NCBI GenBank assembly: GCA_013423385.1
Contig: BLZA01000021.1
Coordinates: 992,001 to 1,056,000, forward strand
DNA length: 64,000 nt
DNA from: Naganishia liquefaciens
Taxonomy: Eukaryota; Basidiomycota; Tremellomycetes; Filobasidiales; Filobasidiaceae
Direction: 5' to 3'
Shown piece after piece: positions 11,109-22,845 of the stretch (its first letter is position 1; every line of letters starts with the position of its first letter). The position numbers were made by a program, and so were the translations under genes. The notes below the pieces were generated by a model, which saw only the letters and a program-made list of their open reading frames with translations, made no database searches and was not told where the DNA came from.

Positions 11109-14100
11109 ATGATGAGCCAACCACCTCCGCTACCCAAAAGAAACGTCGCGCAGGACCGCTCACAAAATGCCGTGCCCGTTCCAACTTCACAGCCCAAAAG
11201 AGTTGTCGATGCGCCACCAGAGTTGCCCTCTCGCAAACAGGTGCCGGCGCCGGATGTTTTGTCGGCAACCGCAGGAGGAGAAGCAAGTGATCAGACAGCC
11301 TATCCGAAGGCCATGAAAGAGCCCACAGCGCGCAGGTTCGTGGCTCCTATACCTGTACCTTCAACGCCGCCACAATCTACCATCACAAGTACCTTCAGAG
11401 CTTGGCTCGATCTGTTGCCATCGCGGCGTCCCGACACTCCAGAAGAAGCCAACATACGTCGCAAACTTGAGGAGCAACAGATTGCCAGATATATGAATAG
11501 CTTTAGCAAGCACGTTCAGTACCTGCGTATGGATTCGGGTTACGCTACGCAGCGTTCGATACAGGACGGTGCAGGACGTCTGCAACGGAAACCAGATCTC
11601 GATGATTTTCGTTCTGCTCCGCTTGGAGACAAGGACAAGATTGAAGCCGTCGGGCTAGAAACTTCCGATACCGATCAGCGTCAGAGCTCCCAAGCCGGAC
11701 CAGGTGCTGTTGAAGCGCCGATAGACTGGTTCGGATACTACGCTGCGGTATGTCCTATGCATCGAAGGCCTATCAGATCGAAATCTCACGTGATTTCCGT
11801 GAAGCTCGCAGTCTACCATCTGCACTGCTATTTCCCATCTCTAGCATCCAATAATATCCAGCCCCTTCATCTTACGTCAAAATCTATCGAGCGCGAACCA
11901 TTTACAGTGTCCCGCCTGCGTTCCAGTGTCGAGAGGCTCTATGTCAATGCTCGCTCGCCTTGGCAGAAAACATTCGTAACGATAGGCCAGGTGGCAATGT
12001 GGCATGATGTTGCAAAGAGTCTCAAGTGGTTGTTTGTAAGCACTTATGGTTTTCTTCAAGCTGATACTGACGAAGATGCTGCTTTCATTCAAAAAGATCT
12101 ATATACTTTTGACCATCACTTCAACCTTCACGCCATTCTTCCTGTCTATCCCACTTTATCATTTATTATACGTACGCCTTTTCCCGCCCTCTGTATCATA
12201 TTTGCTACAGCAAGAGGTGGATGCAGCCAAGCGAAGCGAGGAAGGTCACGAATTGGCAGAGGATATCGTTCAACCGGAAGGGAGCGGCGCATCAATTCCT
12301 GGAGGGCTGGGAGGAGATTACCCAATCGGTGCCATTGAGGGATTCGCTCTCGCTCGGGATGCAGTCAATGCGTATACTGCTGGAACTCAAGACGTAGGCG
12401 GGCCAAATGACGCTGTCAATGTGGATATCCTGAGGCCGCATGTCCAGTCTGTTGTAAATCGGGTGCTGCCGGTGGGCTCTGCCGATCCAGCTACCAAGGA
12501 TCCAACAGGTGGCGCAGACGAAGATCCAAAAGCCAAGGAGAAGAAAGGCAAGGCCATAGATGCCGGAAAGGCAAAGTCAAAAGTCCCGGGCAAGACAACG
12601 AAGCTGCGGCAGAACTGGGAAGCGTTCAAAGATACCAACGGCGTCGGCCTAATTGTTGTTTTGGACGATCTAGCCGTAGGTCATGACGCGATGTTAATCT
12701 TGTACGAGTACTTATGGAATGCCTGCCTATTGACAGGACATGCATGAGCGGGTCGAAAGGTGAATGGCGCTTCTCTGTGACAAAACCTTACATCATGCTT
12801 ACATATGTGTCGCTTGCCCAGTCTGTTCGCGTGGCGACGCCCCGAGTCTTCGACCAAGTTTGCCTTGGTAAGCACGGAGCTTTGAGCCCTAGGGCGATAA
12901 TTGAGTTCACAGGACGTTCAGTATTGACCTGTTTGTTTCGCAGATCTTGCTTTGCGCCATCATTGCCTCTCATCTAATTCCCGCCCTGTGGATGCTCAAG
13001 ATCTTCCAGATCGCGGTCGGCATAGTATTTTTCGTCGTCATCCCAGTAGTAGCGAGAATGGAGAAATACGAACCTATTTCGTTAGTCCTCATCCATCACT
13101 TATGTCAAAACCCCAAACTCCGAAACTTGGGCTGATAGTGGTTGACAGGGTTTCACTGACTGATGCCCCGACCATGGCAGAACGTAAGTCTAAGATGACA
13201 GCCGTAAGCAGTGACTTTCAACTCTTTGACCATGTTAGACGTGATTAACGTGATGCGAAATCGTGCATCCCGAGGCGAGCCTATGCCCGTCTATCGGCCG
13301 CCAACGAAAACCCCGTCCCGCAAAACCACAGCCATGTCGTCTGTCAAGAGTGCGACGGCTCCGAGTAACGCTTCGACTGAGTCTCTCTCCCTGACTACGA
13401 CGGAGATCGAAGACGAGTTGGTCAGAATTGATTCGAATTCTGAAACGGTTGCCGCTGGCTCGTCTGCCGGCGAACATGGCGGCGGAAAACGCAAAGTGGA
13501 TTGGGGCGGCATGCGCGACCAGGCTCTAGCACACGCGCAGACTGGTTCCCAGTGGTGGCAGACTGGTAAAGACCTGTGGAAAGGAGAGAAGAAAGTGCAA
13601 TTCTCATGGAAAGGGAATCGCGAGGATTGGGAGAATGTGAGTCCGTCTTTTGAGCTTGCATGCAGACTTTTACCCTAAATGCCTACTGCAGGTGGAGAAG
13701 TCTGCTTTGGCTGCAAAACAAGTATCTCTCGGCCCGAATGGTCCTGGTCTGCATCTCTCAGTACATTCAACGGAAGAGCCATCTACATACGTCAAAGAAG
13801 GTATTTGTAAGTCTTCACGGTTCCCGGTACCGACACTTGTCTGTAACGACTCTTCGCTGCTACAGCGTATCTGGCTCGACACGCTGGCTACACAGGTTCT
13901 CTATACCTATCGCCAAAGGGGCTCATGTTTGTCCCCTTGATCTCAAGCGGGAAAGTCGCAGACAAGGCAACGGAAGACGTCCTGCAGGATTCAGTGAGAC
14001 AGGAGAACACAGCAGAAAAGGAGGGCGCAACAGAGAATAGGAGACCGGAAGTACAGGTGCCGATGTCGAGCATTGTTGGTATGCGGAAGAGCAACAAGAC

Positions 14101-14300
14101 AGCAATGGGATGCATCGTATCCGCTGGTCTGCAGATCGACGTCGATGATGGATCGGTAAGTGCCGGCCGTCTCGATTGTCGTGTCCTAGACGCTCAAGCT
14201 TCTTTTGCTACAGACTATTGTCTTCCCCTTTGTCGCGAGTCGCGATTTAGTATTTAATCGCCTGTTGGCATTGTCCGAGGGAACGTTCCGACGTGTATGA
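11109..14300 (+). CDS. DUF3292-like membrane protein with C-terminal GRAM-like segment
   Basis: Multi-exon gene: 11109-11747, 11862-12035, 12097-12675, 12944-13080, then about 13150-13182, 13240-13635, 13693-13801, 13866-14155 and 14213-14300. The N-terminal 200 residues are Pro/Gln-rich and disordered. Next comes a helical block before two hydrophobic regions (IYILLTITSTFTPFFLSIPL and LLCAIIASHLIPALWMLKIF followed by VGIVFFVVIPVVARM). After these come VSLTDAPTMAE and a tail with MSSIVGMRKSNKTAMGC and VASRDLVFNRLLALS, which resemble the end of a GRAM/PH-like lipid-binding fold. The architecture fits fungal DUF3292 proteins of unknown function, probably at an endomembrane contact. The 268-bp gap 12676-12943 may hide a small exon around 12822-12867 whose phase I could not fit. 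Start chosen at the first ATG (MMSQPPPLPKR). Confidence 0.6.
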
Positions 14301-14750
14301 AATGCTGACATGACAAGACATGACATGCTCGCAGGCTGCATGGGCTTCGGATCGTCTTGTGCACAAACATATTTAGCTTCGCGGAATGCGCAGCCTTGCG
14401 CTGGCGGTCTCTCCATTGTGGTCTTGTGGCCCGTTGCCAAAAGTCAAAATGAGGCCATATAAGGGCAACTGTGCTGAGCTGGAGAGATTCGAATGATAGC
14501 ACTTCAGGTTGTGATCACAGACATGGCATACAAGAATGCGACGAACATGCAAAAGCTAGGAGGACGCATCTCTGGGCGGTCCCGACTCGTGCTTAGTCAG
14601 ATTCCTTGCGGCCGCCGCGATCGCTAGGTGCGAGGATGAGCAAGCGCGGGCGTTGCATGACGAGGCGTAATCGATGGTCATTACCTGACTCGCGCTGAAG
14701 ACCGCATCACCATTTGATCCAGAGACTACTTATTTCCTGAATCATCAGCC
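14301..14750. other. Promoter region of RPN2
   Basis: About 450 bp between the DUF3292-like gene and RPN2. It holds the 3' end of one gene and the promoter of the next. I see no RNA gene and no clear proteasome-type regulatory box. Confidence 0.4.
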
Positions 14751-17700
14751 ATGGTCAACGCACAAAGCAGCGCAGGTAAGCTCGCGCGCGTCATAAAACG
14801 GAAGGCACGATCCATTGACCTTGCCCTTCATAGCTGGTCTTCTATCGCTTTTACTGGATTCAGATCCAGAGATCCAGAGTTATGCGATAGAAGAGTTGGA
14901 CAAGGTGGTGGGTCTTTACTGGGCGGAGATCAGTGATCATGTTGTGGAAATGTGAGTCACCGCCTTGTGACGCCCATTTTGACAATCGAGGCAAGGGAGA
15001 ACCGAGGCAAGCTCGGTATGCATTTCCGGCCGGGGTTGTTGGGAGGAAGTGATGGGGATACTCTAGAGCATCCAAGACGACATGAGACACCAAATTCAGC
15101 TGCTTGACTTACAAGGGGGTCTCCTTCCATGGTGTCTATATCGCGACTGTTGCTATCAATAAGAACAATAATGTGCTGACAGCTTTTTCATATAGCGAAG
15201 CCCTTTCGGAGCCCACCTCAGAGCTATCTCCGGAAGCCCGCAATCTTGCTTCTCTTCTGTGCAGCAAAATCTACTTCTACCTTGGCGCCATCAATGATGC
15301 TGTCAATGCCGCATTAAATGCAGGCGATGCATTCACGAGGGATGAGTCGGCCGGCACAAGGGAATACAAGGAGACAATCATTTGTAAGTGAGACGCGGCA
15401 GGATCACCTGCAACGGGTCACTGACAGATGCGCACGGTAGCAAAATGTCTGGATAGATGTATCGCCGATCGATCAAGCGCAACTGCAACCGACCCTCGTT
15501 TGACGTCGATCGTATCGCAGGTGCAAACGGCCGGATCTGCTGAGCCTGGGAAACTGCGGGTGGGTCTGGCGCTTTCTTTGAGGGATTTCGATGCTCTGGA
15601 GGAGGCCGTGCGTGATGCGAGGAAACGCGGGAACGGTGATGAGTTGGTGCGATACGTGTTGGCCGAAGTGACAGGCGGCACGAGTGGCAACGAATCTATG
15701 GACGTTGCATTTGTGGATACTGTAAGGACATTGGCATTTTGTGGAACGTTGAACTCACGACAGTTCTGTTTCAGCTGATGCGGAAGTTGCTGGAACTATT
15801 CGAACAGTCGTCACCGCCGGACTACACCTCCATAGCGCAAATATGGCTTCGACTCGACGAGCCCGCGTTGGCAGCCTCAACGCTCAACAAGTTGGTTGCC
15901 GGAGGTGAAAAGGATAACGCCAAGCTACTCGAGGCGTATCAAATTGGATTTGACTTGGCCGACACCGCTACGCAGGAGTTTTTGGGCAAAGTCATCGAAG
16001 CTCTACCTCAGACGGAAGCTCAGGGAGAAGCGGAAACCGAAGCATCGACATTACAAGCTTTGAAGGAGATTCTCAGCGGAGAGAAGAGTATCAGGCTGTA
16101 CCTCGAGTTCTTGTCCAAGAACAACCATTCAGATTTGCTGTTATTGAAGAACATCAAGGTTCGTACACCAGGCCGTTTGTGTAACAATTTGGCTTATCCC
16201 AATTCAGGACGCGCTCGAGGCCCGTGCTTCCATCTTCCACTCCGCAGTCACTTTCGCCAATGCTTTCGCTCACGCAGGAACTACTTCCGACCAGTTCCTG
16301 CGGGACAACCTCGAATGGTTGGGTCGAGCGTCCAACTGGTCCATGTTCAGCGCTACCGCCGCGCTCGGTGTCATTCACAAGGGCTCTCTCGCCAAGGGTA
16401 TGGCAGTACTCGGTCCATATCTGCCACCTGACCATGGTGAGAGTGCACCGCACTCTAGCCCGTATTCGGAGGGTGGCAGTCTATACGCGTTGGGTTTGAT
16501 TCACGCGGGCCATGGAAGGGAAGTAAAAGACTATTTGAAGGGCAAGCTGCGATCAAGCACAGATGAGACGAGGCAGCACGGTGCAGCTCTTGGACTCGGT
16601 GTGGCATGTATGGCTACGCGAGATGAAGGCAAGTCTCCCCCAAGTCGACTTACGGGTCAATCTGACCTTTCCACACAGAGCTCTATGAGGTACTTCGAGA
16701 CACATTGTTCCAGGACTCTTCGGTTGCAGGTGAAGCTTCTGGATACGCCATGGGTTTGATCATGCTTGGCTCCGGATCGCAGACGGCACTGGACGAGATG
16801 ATGCAGTATGCCCACGAGACACAGCACGAGAAGATTATCCGGGGTCTTGCCATCGGTATCGCTTTCTTGATGTATGGGCGAGCTGAGCAAGCTGATGCCG
16901 TTATCGATCAGCTCCTGGCTGATAAGGTGAGATCAACGGGTGTCGAGGTGGACGCGCTAGGGCTGACTTGGCCTGTTTCAGGATGCCATTCTCCGATACG
17001 GTGGTATGTACACCATCGGTCTAGCATACGCCGGAACAGGCAACAATCAGGCAATCAGAAAGCTGCTTCAGATTGCCGTTTCCGACGCCAACGACGATGT
17101 ACGAAGGGCGGCCGTAACATGTCTCGGATTTGTTCTATTTAAAAATCACACCCAAGTGCCCAGGGTTGTTCAGCTGCTCAGTCAAAGCTACAATCCACAT
17201 GTCAGGCAAGGTGCTACTCTTGCCCTCGGTATTTCCTGTGCAGGAACGGGTCTTTCAGTAAGTTCTCAGTCTGCCTGAAGTGATTCACGCTGACTCTTGT
17301 ACTTCAGGAAGCGATTGAACTGCTTGAACCGATGATGAAGGATCCCATCGACTTTGTCCGACAAGGAGCGTTTATTGCTCTTTCGATGATCTGCATTCAG
17401 CAAAACAAAACGCAAACACCGAAAGTGGAATCGATTCGAAAGTCTTTGCAGACAGTCGTCACGGATAAGCACGAAGACTCGCTTGCGAAGTTTGGTGCTG
17501 CCATTTCTCAAGGCATCATCGACGCCGGTGGACGAAACGTAACGATCTCGATGCAAAGCAAAGCGGGAACTCCGCACATGAGTGCAATCGTCGGCATGAC
17601 CCTTTTCACGCAATTCTGGTACTGGTTCCCGCTGGCACACTGCTTGAGCTTGAGTTTCCAGCCGACAGCCATCATTGGGCTCGACGCATCCCTTAAGGTA

Positions 17701-18530
17701 AGAGAGGATACTCCAAAATAAGGGTCAAGCTGACATCGGAATCCAAAGATGCCCAAGTTTGAATTTGTCTCCCACGCCAAGCCTTCCGTCTTCGCTTACC
17801 CTGCGCCTTACACGCCTCCGGTGAAGGAAACGGTTGAAAAGGTGAAGACCGCGGTGCTTTCGACGACAGCCAGGGCCAATGCGCGGATGAAGACCAAAGA
17901 GAAGGAGAAGGGTAGTGATGCCATGGAAACAGTATGACTTATCCCCTGATCTTCGCTTACCTCAATGCTAAGAAGCTTTGATAACTCAGGACGAAAAGCC
18001 GGAAGACGCCGAAAAGTCGAAAACGGACGAGAAGAAAGATGACAAGGACACGCCTGCAAAGAAGAATGAGCCGTCATCGGAAACACTGCCAAATCTCGTC
18101 CGTGTAACCCCGGCTCAGCTTCGGCACATCGAATTCCCCGCTTCAGGGCGATACCAGCCGGTCCGACAGGTCGGCGTCAAGTCGTCCTCCGCTGTGGAAG
18201 CCACTCGTGCAGCTCGGTCGTCTGCTACTCAGCAGCACGTGCAGGGTGGCGGTATCATTATGATGCGCGATACCAAGTCTTCTGAGCCGGCGGAGTACAT
18301 CGAGTTGACGGCCAAGTTGGACCGAACGCCGCCAGCGCCCGCCACGGCGCCCACAATGCAAGCTGCTGCCGGTCAAACTTCAACGGCGGCGGAAGGTATG
18401 GATGTTGATGCAAATGAAGAGGAGGCGCCGGTTCCCCCGCCATTCGAGGTGTGTTATGTATTTCACTGCATTGATCAATGGCTGATATCTTCGTTACGAA
18501 TAGTACCCTTTCGGACAGGAAGGCGCTTGA
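14751..18530 (+). CDS. RPN2: 26S proteasome regulatory subunit Rpn2 (PSMD1)
   Basis: Twelve exons: 14751-14775, 14834-14951, 15196-15383, 15441-15721, 15775-16158, 16208-16628, 16679-16926, 16982-17257, 17308-17697, 17749-17931, 17990-18447 and 18504-18530. Rpn2 is the large scaffold of the 19S base. It contacts Rpn1, the ATPase ring and the ubiquitin receptor Rpn13. Visible landmarks are [20 protein letters not shown] at the N-terminus, proteasome/cyclosome repeats such as [16 protein letters not shown] and [17 protein letters not shown], the linker [14 protein letters not shown], a Lys/Glu-rich charged stretch and the acidic tail. It ends [11 protein letters not shown], where the family has its Rpn13-binding segment. 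Intron 16629-16678 uses a GC donor (AAG|GCAAGT). The third intron is long (244 nt). Length and repeats are normal for the family. Confidence 0.95.
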
Positions 18531-19159
18531 AAGAAAATGGCGATGGCGTCACCTCGAGATGAAGGGATGAACGGCCCACAGTAGGCTATAGTCATAAATG
18601 TAAAAGCAATAATAGAAGACGCACGATCACAACACCGCATGTGATGAAAAGCCTATTCGCATGACAATGCTTCTTAATGCCTTGACCCTTGATATCAGTG
18701 TGTCGAGTCGGGAGGCGTCGATTGACAAGGACACTGAGGTGACTCGAGCGAAACATAAATCAAATCTCGCAAAAAGCATTGCAGCCTTGAACTGCTTTTT
18801 CTACCTGTATCTCGCAAGAAGAGCCTTCGGGAAGGGATCAGCAACTGTCCGCACCAGATTAGTCGGGTCAACGGAACTCCCATCTTCCATCAAGTGACAT
18901 CCGACTATGGAAGGCTTTCGGAGATCATAGAGAGCCCGATAAATTTTTCGAACCTATTGCAATCGCTTTCGTTTTGCCTTTGCACGTTTGCATCTGTGCC
19001 GCGGCGTGCAACAACCCATCGTCGAATGCATCCCCCCTCGCCTTATCAGGAGGCTTCTATTACAAATGCGACTAAGCTGTTTCCCAAGTCCTGGGTACCC
19101 CTTCGTCGAACTTTAAACAAGGCTTTCACCATCACAAGTGACTACTGCATTACTTAAGC
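18531..19159. other. Intergenic region without a recognisable gene
   Basis: About 630 bp after RPN2. Short frames on both strands look random. Expected contents are the RPN2 3' UTR and the promoter of the next gene. Confidence 0.5.
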
Positions 19160-20164
19160 ATGATGATCAGACGGCTGTTTGGCATGATGGACCATCTACC
19201 CGGCCATTCTGACTTTCATTCATCGTTTCAGCACGCGCCTTCGAGTTCGGCAAAGCCGTCGGTATCCGATCTTGACGAAATCTATGTCGCCGCGCTTTTC
19301 TCGACAATTGTCAACGAGATGCCGCGGATCGAGGACGCCTTAATTGCCATAGATGAGTATCTGGAGGAGGAAATCAAGGCTACCGTCCCGCTCGACGGGG
19401 AACTCGGCGCGAAAGAGTGCGGCATCGTCTCATGGTATGGTAACAAGATTGTGCTGGCTTTCGGGGCGACAGATGGCAACAAGGATTGATTAACATCATG
19501 TGCAAAGCATCAAGGACAGCCCTTGAATCCAGACATGTGGCTCTCTTGGCGAAATTCCGCATTGGCAACGATCGCGGACATTGTCGCTCAGATGGCGAAT
19601 GAAGGCAAAGTCCGTCCAGTATGTTGATAACGGGTCATTGTGTGGGTGGTGTAATCAGCACGTGAGTAACCGAAGACTAGGTCCCTAGACTGGTCCCTAG
19701 ACTAATGCTCAGTATGGCGTTGTGAATGACAGATCAGCCATTATGAATGTCGTAGAGAATATCCGCAGGACCTTTGGACTATTGCAGGCGAATCCCAAGG
19801 ACTGGGCAACCGATGCTAAGCTTGGCAAGGTCGTCCGACGCATCACTTTTGCGGAATACTGCTCAACGGGACTTCGTTCCAGCGATGTGCTCACCCGAAT
19901 CTACAGCCGGTATAGAGTTCCCTCTTGGGATCTCTCGTTCATCCTAGAGACTTCTCGACCGCGCGGCACTCTCCATATTTCCGAGAAAGTCGAAATCATC
20001 GATGTCTTCTGCCCGCTCCGGCAGTCGATCTTTTCGAAGAGGAGTATGGCAAGGGAAATCACAATATGCTGGGATATCTCAGGTCGGTGAAGTGGTTGAG
20101 GAATCGCGTGCAGATGCTTGGCCCTATCTACGAGTGGGAAGAATGCGCCAGTACCTACCCATGA
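19160..20164 (+). CDS. Uncharacterised protein, 265 aa
   Basis: Four exons, 19160-19439, 19515-19618, 19713-19909 and 19948-20164, give an uninterrupted 266-codon frame with good splice sites. The frame fits only if the 38-nt intron before exon 4 is accepted. The product has an acidic helical N-terminal half (DEIYVAALFSTIVNEMPRIE), a middle MWLSWRNSALATIADIVAQM and a C-terminal part VDLFEEEYGKGNHNMLGYLR. No signal peptide, membrane helix or catalytic motif is seen, and I recognise no family. Two ATGs in a row begin the frame. A short direct repeat (gtccctagact twice) lies inside the third intron near 19681-19704. It sits between RPN2 and TIM10, transcribed in the same direction. Confidence 0.5.
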
Positions 20165-20386
20165 TTTGTAAGGTAATTTAGCCCTTCTGAACCTCCTATA
20201 ATTATGAAACGTCATGCTGTCCAGCCAAAAAGAAGCGCAGCCAGGAACCCTTCAGAAATCTTGAGCGCGTCAACTTGCGATCGAAAACGCAATGGCATTC
20301 CGCTACTGCTCACCGTCTCAAGAGGTCGTCCCAGACGTATATAATTGCCCCGTGCGCGAGCCCTGCTGCTGTCCATCACACCCATA

Positions 20387-21191
20387 ATGTCTTTCTTCGG
20401 TCTTGGAGGTGGTCAAAGTACGCATCAACTCTTCAAGGTGTTTGAACATTGTCTGACTGCTCTTCTTTCAGATGCCCAACCCGCTGGGGCTATCAACCCC
20501 GCTCAGGTGAGTGATGCTGAGATACTGGTAACGTTGAGTGAGCGCAGCTCACCTTTCCCATCCCTTCCAGATCGAGATGGCGGTCGCCGAGCTGGATATG
20601 ATTACCGATGTTTTGTAAGTTTGCTTTAGCTGGAACGCGCCGGCATCCGCTTATGCGTTTTCCTCCTGTAGTAACCGTCTAGTCAACTCGTGCCATGCCA
20701 AGTGCATTTCAGAAAAATACCACGAACCTGATTTGAACAAGGGTGAAGGTGTCTGTATCGATAGGTGTACCGCAAAGTTCTTCGAAGTAAGTGCTCGACT
20801 CTACCCATCCTTCCCCTTTCCCCATCACCAACCCCGCTCTCAGAGCCCCATGCATGCCGCTTTTTACGCGTGTCATGAGGTTAAACCGTAGCTCGTCCCT
20901 TCACATCTCCTTTCGAGAACCGAAGCTGGACCGAGTGATTTATAAAAGAGACGGAAGATGAATCTTGTTGCAAGAATCCACCAACTGGGCATGTCGTCGT
21001 TTGGAAATTATACCCCCACCGAACAGGTGACTAATCAGTTGGAGGGACATCCCTTTTCATGCCCGCTTTGCTGGGATTGTCGCAGAGGCATCATGACTAA
21101 CCGCTGGATCCTTTTGTCACAGGTCAACAAGAAGGTTGGTGAGCGGATGCAGGCCATGGGCGGTGGTGCGGGAGGCGCCACCTTCCAGTAG
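20387..21191 (+). CDS. TIM10: Mitochondrial intermembrane-space chaperone Tim10
   Basis: Five exons: 20387-20417, 20472-20506, 20571-20614, 20672-20786 and 21123-21191, about 97 aa. Small TIM proteins form the Tim9-Tim10 hexamer that escorts hydrophobic carriers across the intermembrane space to the TIM22 complex. The twin CX3C motifs are present: CHAKC and CIDRC, 16 residues apart, with the conserved DLNKGEGVC between them. MAVAELDMITDVFNRLV and VNKKVGERM match the two Tim10 helices. The last intron (20787-21122) is about 340 nt, far longer than its neighbours, and includes a short open stretch near 20958-21026 that could be an alternative exon. The start is the first ATG (MSFFGLGGGQ). Confidence 0.93.
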
Positions 21192-21504
21192 ACGGAATCT
21201 GGAATGTCATAGCAGAGCAAAAGTATTGCCACAGACAGCAATAAAGCACGTCACATGATTGTATCGCAACAACACTCAAGCATGTATCATATTTCCCGTG
21301 GAATCACTCTTTCGTGGAACCATCCAGCGTCCGTGAGGTTGCGCTCCGGCCTTCTGCCGTTTGGTCAAGCCTATGCGACTTTATACTCGCTGTTTGAAGT
21401 CTTGAATCATGATCACAATCCATATGCACGCTGTTCGATGCACAATACTCCATACAGTGTTCTCGGGCTGATGTTTTGATTACTCCTCGAGAATTCCATC
21501 GACA
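21192..21504. other. Convergent intergenic region TIM10 / thioesterase
   Basis: About 310 bp between two stop codons. It probably contains both 3' UTRs; no other feature is seen. Confidence 0.5.
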
Positions 21505-22845
21505 CTATGCCTTCCCTGGTTGAGGCTTGACCCTTTCCTCCTTGGTATCGTCCATGTCCAAAATCCTGGGTCGCGGCCGCTCGCCGAGGGCGGCAGATAC
21601 CCCACTGTTTTTCAGGTACTGTGCGTACTTTGGCTCAACAAAGAGAGCTCTGCAAAGACGGTCAGCTCCAGGAATATGAGCGCGAATGTATGGCAGACGT
21701 ACTGCGCTGTGGCCAGGATCTCGCCGTCGAGCGATTCGATGCTGCCGCTGACGTTGACCTTGCGACCGGCGATCGAGTCGAGCTCTGTCCGCACGACGAT
21801 AAACTTTCGGCCCATGTCAGCGAGACGCCCCGACGCTTTGGACAAAGGAGAACAGCTCACTTGATCAGCTTTTGTGGGCTTTTTGTACTGGACATTCAGC
21901 GTTGCGGTAACGCCAATCTTTGAAGGAATGTTGAGCAGGGCCTTGAGCGGTTTCCAAAGCACGATAAGCGGCGGGTCAGGGCAGCATGATCTGTTGAAAG
22001 CAGTTTCTACTCACGTTGCGACCTAAACTCTCGTCCAACACCGTTGCCAGCAGGCCTCCATGAATAATACCATCATGCCCACACAAGCTTCGTCCGACGT
22101 GCAACACGATGATGGCGGATGATTCGTTGTTCTTGACGAACGCTAGTGGGGGAAGGGCAAACATGGACGGACCGCGCAAGACAGAGGACGTGAGTGAATG
22201 TGGGTGGAGGGATTTGGCCATGGGACCTATTCATCTAGACCGATCAGTGACTTTGGCGGAATAATCAGAAGCTTGTTGCTCACGCGTCTCATACCACTCC
22301 CCCTCGGAGCCATCCGGCTTGACGGTCATGGCCCGCATCTCCTTGACAATCGGAAGTTTTTGTAATTCTTGCTCAAGCTTTGCGGTATACGCCTTGCCCT
22401 CTTCAGATTCTGCTCTAAGAGGCGGCGGAGCAGGTCGAGGGAATAGAAGAGATAATGTTGATGGTGGGTAGATGGATCCGAGGAGGTAGAATGTGGATGG
22501 CAGGATGAGCAGGAGCGCTAGAAGATCCAATGTTTCGATGAGCTAATTCTCGAAACGATATGGAAGACTTTGCGCACCCAGGCTCCCATAGCTCACGCTG
22601 AAGCCCCTGCGAGAGCCCGGTGCATCTCTCAACGTGGCCTCCCACCGTTGCAAACTCTTTCCCTGGAATTGACCCGCCGATACAAGTCCATTTCTGGAAT
22701 TGTTGCTACTGAAGAACGTGGAGTCGGTCCGAATGGATAGAGCGTGAGCCGAGGTACTGAAGGGTACGCTCCCGCAGGGCGTGAGCGCAAGGCGGACGCT
22801 TAGCAGCGGCAATCGGCGGCTGATTCCTGCTCTGCACATAGACAT
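21505..22845 (-). CDS. Mitochondrial hotdog-fold acyl-CoA thioesterase-like protein (FMP10/THEM4 type)
   Basis: Six exons on the minus strand: 22845-22597, 22542-22284, 22226-22015, 21941-21861, 21803-21703 and 21649-21505, all in phase. The N-terminus is rich in Arg, Ser and Leu without acids (MSMCRAGISRRLPLLS), as in a mitochondrial presequence. A hydrophobic segment LLALLLILPSTFYLLGS and a YPP-FPRP turn follow. The catalytic hotdog domain shows VGRSLCGHDGIIHGGLLATV, with the HGG motif and the DE pair just after it, then SKIGVTATLNVQYKKPTKAD and the last strand AQALFVEPKYAQ. Related fungal proteins are inner-membrane-anchored thioesterases that would hydrolyse acyl-CoAs; the true substrate is unknown. 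The start ATG is chosen by the presequence; an upstream GTG is not used. Confidence 0.85.

Noticed and set aside
12036-12060. 25-nt intron in the DUF3292-like gene
   Set aside because: Shorter than typical spliceosomal minimum; a 61-nt alternative with a branch site keeps the same frame.
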